DNA of 43,272 nt from Clostridiales bacterium (GCA_004558025.1 SFEG01000014.1:1-43272), one strand, 5' to 3'. Numbered from the stretch's first letter, positions 12,874-21,484 are shown. The notes: generated from the letters alone by a model not told the origin. A program made the numbers and translations.

Positions 12874-14465
12874 ACACGGGAGGATCGCGGCGGGGCGGCT
12901 CGGGGAGTCGGTGGAGGCGGGATGACCGGAAGATAGACGCGGCTTATGCCGCCGCGCTGTGGTACAGAAGTCTTCAGGAGACTTCAAATGACACCTTCAT
13001 GCCGCTGTTCTTCGACCAGCACCGCTTTCTGGTGCTCAAGGGCGGCGGCGGCTCGGGGAAATCGGTTTTCGCGGCGCGAAAAGTCGTCGAGAGGGCGGTT
13101 TCTGAGCCGGGGCACAGATTCTTAGTCGCCCGGAAGGTCGGAAACACGCTCAGGCACTCGTGCTTTGAGGACATCTGCGCGACGATCTCGCGCTTTTATC
13201 CGGACTCGGGGGCGACGATCTACACAGGCGAAATGCGGATTATCTTCCCCAACGGCTCGGACATCATTTTCAAAGGGCTTGATAATGCCGAGAAGCTGAA
13301 GTCGATTCACGAGGTCACGGACGTCTGGATCGAGGAGGCGACCGAGCTTACCGAGTCGGATTTCAACCAGCTCGACATCCGTATGCGCGGCGCGACGAGG
13401 TGGTATCAACAGATGATTATCACCTTCAACCCGATCTCGATTCTGCATTGGATCAAAAAAAGATTCTTCGACTGCGACGAGCCGGAGCTGCGCGCCGACA
13501 TCAGGACGCACGAGTCGACCTATCTCGACAATCGCTTCCTGCCGGAGCGCAACAAGAAGGTTCTCGAGAAATTCCGGTTCACCGATCCTTACTTCTACCA
13601 GGTTTATTGCCTTGGCGAGTGGGGCGTGACCGGAAAGACGGTTTTCCCGGCGATGATTCTCGCCGAGAGACTGCGGTATTTGCAGTCGACCGGAATCCGC
13701 GAGCGGGCTTTGCTCGGGGCTTTCGACGTTGCCGAGTCCGGGGAGCGGATCGACTACACGGCGTCAAAATTCACGGCGTCGGACGCGGGATTCATCCGGG
13801 TTTATCGCAAGCCCGAGAAGGGCGTGCCTTATGTCATCGGCGCGGACACTGCGGGCGAGGGCTCGGACTGGTTCGTCGCCCAGGTGCTTGACAACCGCAC
13901 CGGCGAACAGGTCGCTGTCCTGCGAAAGCAGATGGACGAGGACATGTTTGTAAAGCAGGTTTACTGCCTGGGACGCTGGTACAACGACGCGCTGATCGCG
14001 CCTGAGACAAACTTCTCTACCTTCCCTGTCCGCGAGCTTCAGCGACTGCGCTATCCGCGGATGTTCGTACGCGACTCGATCGACGACTACGGCAAGCGGA
14101 CGACGAGGACGTTCGGTTTCCGGACGGACACGAAGTCACGCCCGGTTATCATCGCGGAGCTTGTGCGTGTGGTTCGCGAGCATCCGGAGGTGCTGAACGA
14201 TATTGACACGATCGGCGAGATGTTGACATTCGTCCGCGACGAGAACTTCAAACCCTGCGCCGAGGAGGGCGCGCACGACGACTGCGTCATGTCGCTGGCA
14301 ATCGCGCACTACTTACGACCTTATCAGGATTGTATCGCGAAGAGCCCGGAGACCGACGAGAGAGTCGAATGGCATCCTTCCCAGTGGGAGGACTACGACA
14401 ACGCGACGGCTGAGGAAAAACGGCAGCTTATAAAGCTGTGGGGCAGACCGAAACCGAGGCGTTAA
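12870..14465 (+). CDS. terL: Terminase large subunit (ATPase/nuclease)
   Basis: A 531-residue packaging motor. Walker A is GGGGSGKS (residues 58-65), Walker B VWIEEATE (~152-159), and the coupling motif is near TFNPIS. The C-terminal RNase H-like nuclease shows GADTAGEGSDW (Asp 326) and HDDCVMSLAIA (Asp 470/471). It is most like PBSX/phage-type Terminase_3/6 proteins. It cuts concatemeric DNA and pumps it into the prohead through the portal. The start overlaps terS by 4 nt. The first ~20 residues (MNTGGSRRGGSGSRWRRDD) are unusually glycine/arginine-rich and could be an artefact of an early start. Confidence 0.95.
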   Translation: MNTGGSRRGGSGSRWRRDDRKIDAAYAAALWYRSLQETSNDTFMPLFFDQHRFLVLKGGGGSGKSVFAARKVVERAVSEPGHRFLVARKVGNTLRHSCFEDICATISRFYPDSGATIYTGEMRIIFPNGSDIIFKGLDNAEKLKSIHEVTDVWIEEATELTESDFNQLDIRMRGATRWYQQMIITFNPISILHWIKKRFFDCDEPELRADIRTHESTYLDNRFLPERNKKVLEKFRFTDPYFYQVYCLGEWGVTGKTVFPAMILAERLRYLQSTGIRERALLGAFDVAESGERIDYTASKFTASDAGFIRVYRKPEKGVPYVIGADTAGEGSDWFVAQVLDNRTGEQVAVLRKQMDEDMFVKQVYCLGRWYNDALIAPETNFSTFPVRELQRLRYPRMFVRDSIDDYGKRTTRTFGFRTDTKSRPVIIAELVRVVREHPEVLNDIDTIGEMLTFVRDENFKPCAEEGAHDDCVMSLAIAHYLRPYQDCIAKSPETDERVEWHPSQWEDYDNATAEEKRQLIKLWGRPKPRR

Positions 14466-14654
14466 CGCTGAGTCAGCGTTATAACGCTGATTATTGCGTC
14501 AGAAACGCATTGCGGTTGATTTTGAAACTGTTGCACCAACAAAGCACCAACCGCGGCTTGATTGGAACTTGTTGGAACTTGTTGGAACTTGCTTCAAACT
14601 TGCTTCAAACTTGATTTCAGACTAAGCAAACCAAGTCGCAAGAAGGAGATTAAC
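14466..14654 (+). repeat. Repeat-rich leader before the portal gene
   Basis: No gene is seen here. A hairpin AACGCTG-AGT-CAGCGTT (14464-14480) follows the terL stop. GCACCAAC occurs twice (14533-14540, 14544-14551). Then come three exact tandem 10-bp units TTGGAACTTG (14562-14591) and two 11-bp units CTTCAAACTTG (14592-14613). The portal ribosome site AAGGAG is at 14643-14648. The repeat array may bind a protein, or it may simply be slippage-prone DNA. Confidence 0.75.
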
Positions 14655-16616
14655 ATGGCTGAAAAGACTGAGCACGGCGAGAACGCGAAGCTACGGATGT
14701 GGAAAGACCGATTTTCCACGGCTTACGCGGCTTATACCGGGGAGCTTGACAAGATCGGCGAGAGGGACAGGGCTTATCACGGCATTGTGACGCCGCGCAG
14801 GGCTTATGTCGGCAACGACAAGAACGTCGCCGATGACACGCATCACAGAAACATCATCTACGAGCTTATCGAGACGCAGATTGACACGTCAATCCCGCAG
14901 CCGAAGGTCACGGCGAAGCGGAAAGAGGACGAGATTCTGGCGCGGACTATCGAGGACATGCTGCGCGAGGAGCTCGACCGGCTGTCGTTCGAGGTGATCA
15001 ACGACCGCGCCGAGCGGATGAGCCCGATTCAGGGCGGGTGTTTCTACCTTTGCGAGTGGGACGAGACGAAACGGTCGCACACGACGGTCGGCGAGAATCT
15101 GGTGACGCTGCTGAATCCCTTGCAGGTGATCCCGCAGGCGGGTGTGACCGAGCTGGAGGAGATGGACTATATTTTCATCCGGATCGCGAAGACGAAGGAG
15201 TATGTCAGGAAGCGCTACGGAGTCGAGTTTGACGACCAGGACGCCGAGGAAGATCCCGGAATCAGGGACGCGGACGACGCCGGAGAGAGATCAAAGGATC
15301 TGGTGACGCAGTACATCGCGTACTATCGCGCCGAAAACGGCGGAATCGGCATGTATTCGTGGGTACTTGACACCGAGCTCTGCGACCTTGAGGATTATCA
15401 GGCGCGGAGGCGGTTTGTGTGCGCCGACTGCGGTGCGAGCGTTCCGCCGCCGGCGAACGACGGGTCTGACGCTTGTCCGGTCTGCGGTTCGAAAAAGCTG
15501 AAGGAGATCGAGGACAAGGACGAAATTGTGACGAAGCCGCTGGTGCTGTCGGACGGGACGACGATTCAGGCGGATGAGCTGAACCCGCTGCGAGTTCCCT
15601 ACTACCGACCGGATATTTTCCCGGTGGTGCTTCAGAGAAACGTTTCGGAATTCAGTCGGCTGCTCGGCGGCTCGGACGTCGACGTGATCTATGACCAGCA
15701 GGCGACTACCAATCGAATCTCGGCGAGGATTGTCGAGAAGCTGCTGACCGGCGGCTCGCTGACGACGCTGCCTTCCGAGGCGGACATCCGGACGGACAAC
15801 GCCATCGGAAAGACTATGCAGCTCCAGAACGCCGCGGACAAGGATATGATCTCCCAGATTGATCTGACCTGCGACATCTCACAGGAGCTCGCCTTCCTCG
15901 CGAAGGTCTACGAGGAGGCGCGCGAGACGCTCGGAATCACGGATTCATTCCAGGGGCGGACGGACTCGACGGCGACGTCGAAGGTCGCGAAGGAGTTCGC
16001 GGCAAAGCAGTCGGCGGGGCGGCTTGAGTCTAAGCGGCAGATGAAGAATTTCGCCTACTCGAAGCTGTTCGAGATTCTTTTCAAGTTCAAGCTGGCGTAC
16101 GCGGACGAGCCGCGACCGGTTCTCGCGACTGACGCGGAGGGCAACCGGGTTTACGAGGCGTTTGACAGGTTTGATTTCCTCCGGCAGGACGATTCGGGGG
16201 CGCTATACTGGAACGATGATTTCACCTTCTCGGTCGACGCGTCGTCGCCGCTGGCTTCAAACCGCGAGGCGATGTGGCAGGAGACGCGCATGAACCTGGA
16301 GTCGGGGGCTTTCGGCGATCCGGCTTCGCTCGAGACGCTGATTCTCTTCTGGTCAAAGATGGAGATGCTGCACTATCCGGGAGCTGGCGAGACGAAACGG
16401 TATCTGCTTGACATGAAAAAACAGCAGCAGATGATGGCAGAACAGCAGATGGCGGCGCAGCAGGAGCAGATGAACGGCGTGATGCGGCAGGTCGACGCGC
16501 AGGCGCGTGCCGACGCTGAGGCGGCTGTACAGAAGCAGGCACAGGATGAAGCCGCGGCACAGCAGGCGATAGCCCGGGCGGAGCCGCAGAACGATCCGGC
16601 GGGGCTGTTTCAGTAA
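14655..16616 (+). CDS. Portal protein with zinc-ribbon insertion
   Basis: A 653-residue portal that would form the dodecameric DNA channel at the capsid vertex. ATG 14655 is chosen for AAGGAG eight nt upstream. The N-terminal half has the typical portal start (DDTHHRNIIYELIETQIDTS), and the stem/crown region holds LLGGSDVDVIYDQQATTN. Around residues 256-285 a zinc ribbon (CADCGASVPPP then CPVCGSKKL) is inserted, a feature I associate with some podovirus-like portals of Firmicutes. The C-terminal ~70 residues are Gln/Ala-rich (KKQQQMMAEQQMAAQQEQ), as in barrel helices. It lies between terL and scaffold, as expected. Confidence 0.88.
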   Translation: MAEKTEHGENAKLRMWKDRFSTAYAAYTGELDKIGERDRAYHGIVTPRRAYVGNDKNVADDTHHRNIIYELIETQIDTSIPQPKVTAKRKEDEILARTIEDMLREELDRLSFEVINDRAERMSPIQGGCFYLCEWDETKRSHTTVGENLVTLLNPLQVIPQAGVTELEEMDYIFIRIAKTKEYVRKRYGVEFDDQDAEEDPGIRDADDAGERSKDLVTQYIAYYRAENGGIGMYSWVLDTELCDLEDYQARRRFVCADCGASVPPPANDGSDACPVCGSKKLKEIEDKDEIVTKPLVLSDGTTIQADELNPLRVPYYRPDIFPVVLQRNVSEFSRLLGGSDVDVIYDQQATTNRISARIVEKLLTGGSLTTLPSEADIRTDNAIGKTMQLQNAADKDMISQIDLTCDISQELAFLAKVYEEARETLGITDSFQGRTDSTATSKVAKEFAAKQSAGRLESKRQMKNFAYSKLFEILFKFKLAYADEPRPVLATDAEGNRVYEAFDRFDFLRQDDSGALYWNDDFTFSVDASSPLASNREAMWQETRMNLESGAFGDPASLETLILFWSKMEMLHYPGAGETKRYLLDMKKQQQMMAEQQMAAQQEQMNGVMRQVDAQARADAEAAVQKQAQDEAAAQQAIARAEPQNDPAGLFQ

Positions 16617-16705
16617 TTTTGTTACAATCGCAGGGAAAGCGCAAAAATCCCGCGGGGCGCGAGGCGTTATGAGCGCGGAATACCGAAGAAAGGAGGAACA
16701 CGAGG

Positions 16706-16849
16706 ATGGCTGAGAAAACAAACTGCCTTGTCGGCAAGATCAGCAACTCCGGTTCGCAGACGATAAAAGCGCCTGTGAATCAGAACATTCACAAGGGCAA
16801 GTCTTCCGTCAAGGAAGGCTCTGACCTGCGTAACAAGGGCAGAAAGTAA
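16706..16849 (+). CDS. 47-residue head-region protein
   Basis: A short gene with AAAGGAGG at 16690-16697. The product, MAEKTNCLVGKISNSGSQTI then KAPVNQNIHKGKSSV, is basic and polar with no transmembrane part. Its place between portal and scaffold and its own strong ribosome site argue for a real virion-assembly or decoration peptide. I do not recognise a family. Confidence 0.62.
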   Translation: MAEKTNCLVGKISNSGSQTIKAPVNQNIHKGKSSVKEGSDLRNKGRK

Positions 16850-16854
16850 TTATC

Positions 16855-16946
16855 AGACATGTACAACAACCCTCCCGACATGTCAATCAGATTGCCGGCT
16901 CACGTCGCCAATCTGATACGCTGAGGTCGGGCTATCATACATGTCT
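16855..16946 (+). ncRNA. Long nested hairpin, candidate structured RNA
   Basis: Three nested perfect stems can form: AGACATGTA (16855-16863) with TACATGTCT (16938-16946); CCCGAC (16874-16879) with GTCGGG (16926-16931); ATCAGATTG (16886-16894) with CAATCTGAT (16909-16917). A second GACATGTC at 16877-16884 overlaps the middle stem and could also pair with the 3' arm, so two folds are possible. It is in the leader between the 47-aa gene and the scaffold. I could not match it to a ribozyme or riboswitch class I know. Confidence 0.6.
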
Positions 16947-17047
16947 ACGCATGACGCGCGGTTCGACGGCGTGAAGCGCGGGAAGGCAGCCGGTTACAGT
17001 CGGCTGGAACGCCGGACATTTCGCAGGAAAAAGCGTAAAAATCCCGA

Positions 17048-17065
17048 CGCTGCGATTTCGCAGCG
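17048..17065 (+). promoter_or_regulatory. Hairpin just upstream of the scaffold ribosome site
   Basis: CGCTGCGA-TT-TCGCAGCG is a perfect 8-bp inverted repeat, ending a few nt before AAGGAG (17071-17076). No T tract follows, so it is not a terminator. It may stabilise the mRNA 5' end or control access to the start. Another hairpin, CAGCCG/CGGCTG (16987-17006), precedes it. Confidence 0.6.
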
Positions 17066-17082
17066 GTGAAGAAGGAGCAAGC

Positions 17083-18021
17083 ATGGACGAGAACATGATA
17101 AACGAGGCTTTAGGCTACGACGGATCGTCGGGCGGAGCGGATACGGGCGCGGATAACGGCGCGCCGGAAAGCACGAGTACTTCAGAAAGCACAGCCGGAA
17201 CGTCGGCTGAGAACGCTGGGTCTCCGGGCGCGGAAACCACGCCGGGTGACGGCAATCAAGGAAATACCGCTGACACCGGAGACCACACGGACGAGCATAC
17301 GCAGAGTCCCGAGGAGAACTCGCGTTACGCCGCGGCGAGAAGGCACGCTGAGAGGGAACGCGACCGCGCTATAGCGGAGGAACGTGAACGCTCGGCGCGC
17401 GAGGCTGACCGGATGGTCGAGTCGCTCGGGATGGTCAATCCGTACACCGGGCAGATGATAAAGACCAAGGCGGAGTACGACGCTTACGCGACGGCGAAGG
17501 CGGGCGAGGCGAAAAAGAACTTTCTTGAGCAGTCGGGCATCACGGAGGCGCAGTATCAGCAGATGATACAGTCGCTGCCGGAGGTGCAGGAGGCTCTGAG
17601 GGCGAAGGCTGAGAGTGAGCGCGCGGCGGCTGAGTACCGCCAAGCGCAGGCGAAGAGCCGACTCGACGAGCAGATGAAGGAGGTCACGAAGCTCGATCCG
17701 GAGATCAGGACTATAGACGATCTCTCGAAGATGGAGAACTACGACGCCTTCTACGCGCTGGTCAAAAAGGGCAATTCGTTCGCGGACGCATACAGGCTCG
17801 CGAACTTTGACAAGTTAGTCGAGCGCTCGAACGCCGCGGAAAAGCAGAGAGTGCTCAACGCGTCGGCAGGAAAGCAGCACATGACGACGGTTTCGTCGTC
17901 GCAGAGCTCGGGGCTCGACGCTGTGCCGCCTGAGACGCGCGAGATTTACCGCACAATGTTCCCGGACATGAATGACGAACAAATCGCGAAGGAATTCGCG
18001 AGATTCACGAAAGCAAAATGA
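17083..18021 (+). CDS. Capsid scaffolding protein
   Basis: A 312-residue acidic, largely disordered and helical protein between portal and capsid genes. Residues 15-85 are Gly/Ser/Thr-rich (GYDGSSGGADTGADNGAPES), followed by a long charged helix (YAAARRHAERERDRAIAEE) and a C-terminal helix-turn-helix-like end (MFPDMNDEQIAKEFARFTKA). These are standard features of scaffolds that guide prohead assembly and are then removed. No protease motif is visible, so the scaffold probably exits whole. It has AAGGAG at 17071-17076. Confidence 0.8.
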   Translation: MDENMINEALGYDGSSGGADTGADNGAPESTSTSESTAGTSAENAGSPGAETTPGDGNQGNTADTGDHTDEHTQSPEENSRYAAARRHAERERDRAIAEERERSAREADRMVESLGMVNPYTGQMIKTKAEYDAYATAKAGEAKKNFLEQSGITEAQYQQMIQSLPEVQEALRAKAESERAAAEYRQAQAKSRLDEQMKEVTKLDPEIRTIDDLSKMENYDAFYALVKKGNSFADAYRLANFDKLVERSNAAEKQRVLNASAGKQHMTTVSSSQSSGLDAVPPETREIYRTMFPDMNDEQIAKEFARFTKAK

Positions 18022-18120
18022 TCTCACGGCTGACAACGTGAGACTCAACGTGAAATTCACGGTGATATTCGCGGTGGGCGGCTGACAACGCTTTTACCGC
18101 GAAAGAAAGGAAAAAAACAC
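18022..18120 (+). promoter_or_regulatory. Structured leader of the decoration/capsid genes
   Basis: A hairpin TCTCACG/CGTGAGA occupies 18023-18043. GTGAA-A-TTCAC (about 18050-18060) and CGCGGT/ACCGCG (about 18071-18102) follow. GCTGACAACG occurs twice. The AAAGAAAGGAAA ribosome site ends the stretch. I see no consensus promoter; RNA stability or translation control is a guess. Confidence 0.45.
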
Positions 18121-18540
18121 ATGAAAGGATTCATCCCCCACATCGTCACGGGCGGCGCGACCACGCTTGAGTATCAGCCCGCCGCGGCGATTACTCCGAA
18201 GGTCGGACTCGCGCTCGCATGGTCGTCCGGCAAGCTGGCTGTCTGCGGCGCGACCGCAAAGCCGGATTACATCTGCATGACCGACGCGGCTGCGGCTGTG
18301 ACCGCCGGAACTCTGATTCCGGTCATTCCGGTCGACTGCCATATCATTTTCGGCGTACCGGCGCAGGCTGCCATGACCTCTGTCAACCTCGGCGACAAGG
18401 TGACGCTTCACACCGACGGTCTTCAGGTCACGGCGACCAAGACGGCGGGCGTCGCGCAGATTGTCGACCGCGAGGGTACCGCGGTCGGAGACATCCAGTA
18501 CGTCAGATTCTCGGAGATTCAGCCTGCGGCGGCATCTTGA
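18121..18540 (+). CDS. Capsid decoration (cement) protein
   Basis: A 139-residue beta-rich protein immediately before the major capsid protein. The sequence (GLALAWSSGKLAVCGATAKP, then AVTAGTLIPVIPVDCHIIFG, then GDKVTLHTDGLQVTATK) resembles DUF2190-like or head-decoration proteins that trimerise on the capsid surface. Position and strand-rich, helix-poor composition support this role. It could also be a head fibre base. Confidence 0.72.
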   Translation: MKGFIPHIVTGGATTLEYQPAAAITPKVGLALAWSSGKLAVCGATAKPDYICMTDAAAAVTAGTLIPVIPVDCHIIFGVPAQAAMTSVNLGDKVTLHTDGLQVTATKTAGVAQIVDREGTAVGDIQYVRFSEIQPAAAS

Positions 18541-18582
18541 TGATCTGACGCGCGAAAAAAGAAAAGAAAGGAAAAGTAAATT

Positions 18583-19593
18583 ATGCCTAACATTACGTTT
18601 ACGTTCGGCTCTTCGAAAGCCGATCTCATCTTCGGCAAATGCCAAGAGCCCATCGCGTCTTACATCACTAAGCGCGGCGAGGCTTACGAGTCCGGCTCGC
18701 TCATCAAGCGACTCTTCGTGACAAAGAAGTCGACTCACTTTGCTGAGCGCTACGGATCGGCAACCGCTATGGAGGGCTTCAAGCCGGTCGGCGAGAATGG
18801 TCCTCATCCTTCTGACGGCTTTGAGGACAGCTACTCGAAGACCATCAACAACGAGACCTGGAAGAGCTCCTTCTCGATCTCGCGCGAGGCTATGGACGAC
18901 GCTCAGGTGATGAACCTGACCGAGAAGCCCGACGCTTTTATCTCCTCGTACTACAGAACCCGCGACAGATTTGGCGCGGCAATGTACGGCGCGGCGATGA
19001 AGCTCAGCGATGAATGCACCTTCGGAACAAAGAAGTTTGACGTGCTCTGTGCGGATGGCGAGAAGCTCTTCTCGAAGGCTCATCCGTCGAAGCTCGGCAA
19101 GAAGGCTCAGTCGAACCTTTTCAAGGACGCGCTCTCGACCGCCTCGATCGGCGCGATGGAGACCGCAATGCAGAACTTCTGCGGAGATCAGCAGGAGATT
19201 CTCGACATCGCTCCCGACACCATCCTGATTCCGAACGATTACAAGGCGAAGAACAAGGTGTTCGAGGCTATCGGCTCAGACAAAGACCCGGCGACCTCGA
19301 ACAATGGCTACAACTATCAGTTCGGACGCTGGAACATCATTGTCTGCCCCTACCTCAACGAGTGGCTCGGCGCGGACTCGGGGCTCTGGGTGATGCTCGA
19401 TTCGAAGGCGAACGAGCGCTACAAGGGTGCTATCTGGCAGGAGCGCAAAGCGCTTGAGGTCAGGTCGTACATAAACAACGACAACGACGCGAACGTCTGG
19501 AACGGCTACGCGCGCTTCTCGGCTGGTTTCTCCGAGTGGAGATTCGCGGCTATCGGCGGCGTATCCTCCGGCAATCAGCTCGTATCCGCGTGA
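18583..19593 (+). CDS. Major capsid protein (HK97 fold)
   Basis: A 336-residue protein with GAAAGGAAA at 18568-18576. The order scaffold, decoration protein, capsid is standard. An N-arm (ITFTFGSSKADLIFGKCQEP), an E-loop-like segment (SATAMEGFKPVGENGP), a P-domain (ETWKSSFSISREAMDDAQVM) and the A-domain end (RWNIIVCPYLNEWLGADSGL then EVRSYINNDNDANVWNGYAR) match the Mu gpT/HK97-like group. It builds the icosahedral shell. A strong terminator follows at once. Confidence 0.9.
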   Translation: MPNITFTFGSSKADLIFGKCQEPIASYITKRGEAYESGSLIKRLFVTKKSTHFAERYGSATAMEGFKPVGENGPHPSDGFEDSYSKTINNETWKSSFSISREAMDDAQVMNLTEKPDAFISSYYRTRDRFGAAMYGAAMKLSDECTFGTKKFDVLCADGEKLFSKAHPSKLGKKAQSNLFKDALSTASIGAMETAMQNFCGDQQEILDIAPDTILIPNDYKAKNKVFEAIGSDKDPATSNNGYNYQFGRWNIIVCPYLNEWLGADSGLWVMLDSKANERYKGAIWQERKALEVRSYINNDNDANVWNGYARFSAGFSEWRFAAIGGVSSGNQLVSA

Positions 19594-19599
19594 TTTACC

Positions 19600-19635
19600 C
19601 GGTCGGCGGCGGTTTTCCGCCGCTGACCGATTTTT
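19600..19635 (+). terminator. Intrinsic terminator after the capsid gene
   Basis: A 13-bp stem with one G-U pair, CGGTCGGCGGCGG (19600-19612) with CCGCCGCTGACCG (19617-19629), loop TTTT, then ATTTTTATTA. It lies only 7 nt after the capsid stop and just before the connector/fibre gene. Partial termination here would keep capsid mRNA in excess over tail mRNA. Confidence 0.85.
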
Positions 19636-19641
19636 ATTATC

Positions 19642-21255
19642 ATGACTATAGGTAAAGTAATAAGGCTCGCCGACGCGCTCAAGCCCAACGCGATCGGCAG
19701 GGAGCAGAAATATCAGTACATCAATGAGGTCGAGGGGCTTGTGCAGTCCGAGGTGATGTTACTTGTCTCGGACGACATCGTTACCTACGACTGCGACGCG
19801 ACCGGCGCGGACGACACCGTGCTGCTTGTGAAGCCGCCGCACGACAAGTTATATATTGCCTACCTTGTGGCGATGATCGATTTCGCGAACGGCGAGTACA
19901 ACAAGTACGCGAACACAATCGAGCAGTTCAACACCTACTACGCCGAGTATCACAGGTGGTACTTCAAGCACTTTCACCCGGCGGATGGGGAGTGTACAGA
20001 GAGAGGGTATTATCTTTCGGCTTACACGCTCGCGGTGCTGCACGGCTTTGTGGGCGACGAGGACGCTTTCGTCGCGTCGATGGTCGGCAAGTCGCCCGAG
20101 ATGCGGTACACGGCGGACGGGAAAAAGCTCGAATGGAAGTACACGGACGAGGGCGACGACGCCTGGCGCGAGCTGATCGATCTCGGCACTGTAACGACAG
20201 TCAGAGATGAGGCGATCAGTGCGGCAGTTACCGCCGGGGAAAATGCTGCGATCGCACAGCAGGCTGTGACCGATGCGCAGAACTATGCAAACCAGGCTGA
20301 GGACTTTAAGAACAGAGCCAATCAAAATGCCAACTATGCGTTAGAGGCTAATAGTTCGGCTTATCAGCATGAGCAGAATGCCAAGAACTATGCCGAGCAG
20401 GCGAAGGAAAGCTCGACGCTTGGCATGACTGCGGCTAATGTGGGCGACTATGCGAAGGTCGCAGAGGTCGACGAAAACGGCGTTCCGACGCGGTTTGAGG
20501 CTGCCGAAGGATCGGGCGGGTCGTTTGTGGTCACACTCACGAAAACAGACAGTGTATACAGTGCCGACCGGACTTTTGCCGAAATTACAACGGCGTTCGA
20601 AAACGGGCTGACTGTTATCGTAAGGTACGGTGCTTTTGTCTACAATCTGATTATCAAAAGCGATGATGTAGCCTATTTCTCGCTGTTGTCCACGTTTGAA
20701 CAGGGTGCTGCGATCCTGATGCTGCAATGCAGGAGCGACGATATCTGGTCAGCAGCCGAGACGTTTATAGAGCAGACTGCGAACCGCGTCACGCAGGTGA
20801 CATCGGCGTCAACAGACACAGAGTACCCGTCGGCAAAAGCGGCATATACACTCGCGGCGAACTCCAAGACGATAATTGTCAAGGTCACACAGGGCAGCAC
20901 GATCACGGCGGACAAGACCTTTGCACAGATATCGACTGCCATAAACAGCGGGCGGTTGGTCGCAGTGCTGTACTCCAATTGTGTAATGACACCGATCAGC
21001 TACTACAATTCGAGCACGCAGGAGATATCGTTCGCGGCGTTATCGCCGGCTACAGGGTACACACTGCTGAAGAAACTCAAATGCACGTCGGCGAATGAAT
21101 GGACATACAGCGAATACAGTCTCGAACACAGAAATAATCTTGTGACTTCGATTGGGGCTGGATCGGGCAACACGCAGTATCCTTCCGCGAAGGCCGTATA
21201 CAATTTCGTCAACACACAGCTCGGCGACGTGAAAACCCTCATAGATGGGATGTGA
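19642..21255 (+). CDS. Connector-like N-terminus fused to a fibre-like C-terminus
   Basis: A 537-residue protein. Residues 1-180 are helical and acidic with a conserved-looking start (IGKVIRLADALKPNAIGREQ) and a middle (DKLYIAYLVAMIDFANGEYN); by position after the capsid this is probably a head-tail connector. Residues ~190-265 are an alanine/asparagine-rich coiled coil (AVTDAQNYANQAEDFKNRAN). Then come two related modules of about 115 residues (from 295 and from 411): each opens with a V-x-x-T-x-D-KTFAEI/TFAQI strand-helix and closes with YPSAKAxY. The start has no visible ribosome site after the terminator, so translation may be weak. The fibre half probably projects outward. Confidence 0.72.
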   Translation: MTIGKVIRLADALKPNAIGREQKYQYINEVEGLVQSEVMLLVSDDIVTYDCDATGADDTVLLVKPPHDKLYIAYLVAMIDFANGEYNKYANTIEQFNTYYAEYHRWYFKHFHPADGECTERGYYLSAYTLAVLHGFVGDEDAFVASMVGKSPEMRYTADGKKLEWKYTDEGDDAWRELIDLGTVTTVRDEAISAAVTAGENAAIAQQAVTDAQNYANQAEDFKNRANQNANYALEANSSAYQHEQNAKNYAEQAKESSTLGMTAANVGDYAKVAEVDENGVPTRFEAAEGSGGSFVVTLTKTDSVYSADRTFAEITTAFENGLTVIVRYGAFVYNLIIKSDDVAYFSLLSTFEQGAAILMLQCRSDDIWSAAETFIEQTANRVTQVTSASTDTEYPSAKAAYTLAANSKTIIVKVTQGSTITADKTFAQISTAINSGRLVAVLYSNCVMTPISYYNSSTQEISFAALSPATGYTLLKKLKCTSANEWTYSEYSLEHRNNLVTSIGAGSGNTQYPSAKAVYNFVNTQLGDVKTLIDGM

Positions 21256-21259
21256 TCAA

Positions 21260-21484
21260 ATGGCAAGAAACAGTGAAACGGTCGCCGGGGCGATCTCGGC
21301 GGTGAACGCGATTGTCTCGTCGCAGGCGGCGGCTCTCGCTGAATTGAAGGCTCTCGTTCAGACCAAAGCAGCGGGGTCTGGCGGCGCGTCCCTCTTCGGC
21401 GTCATCTGCGACGACTCAACGCTTTATCCGATCTCGGGGGTCACAGTCTCCGAGGCGGACGGCGTGATAACACTTGGAGGCTGA
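21260..21484 (+). CDS. Small fibre-associated protein
   Basis: A 74-residue protein. ATG 21260 is preferred over ATG 21245, which lies inside the previous gene. Residues 1-40 are an alanine-rich helix (GAISAVNAIVSSQAAALAEL) and the C-terminus is glycine-rich with a beta end (LFGVICDDSTLYPISGVTVS). It may be a short trimeric coiled-coil adaptor for a fibre. It is adjacent to the next gene (TGATATG). Confidence 0.62.
   Translation: MARNSETVAGAISAVNAIVSSQAAALAELKALVQTKAAGSGGASLFGVICDDSTLYPISGVTVSEADGVITLGG

Larger units (their letters stand above)
16628..17046 (+). repeat. Pair of 25-bp direct repeats flanking the 47-aa gene
   Basis: TCGCAGGGAAAGCGCAAAAA-TCCCG (16628-16652) recurs as TCGCAGGAAAAAGCGTAAAAA-TCCCG (17021-17046), with two substitutions and one inserted base. 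Each is followed by the ribosome site of the next gene. GTTACA-TCG also occurs near each copy. They may be duplicated leader elements of two head genes. Confidence 0.65.

Noticed and set aside
16855..17065. A hammerhead, twister or pistol ribozyme in the scaffold leader.
   Set aside because: The region folds well, but I could not find the conserved core bases of these classes (for example CUGAUGA with GAAA).
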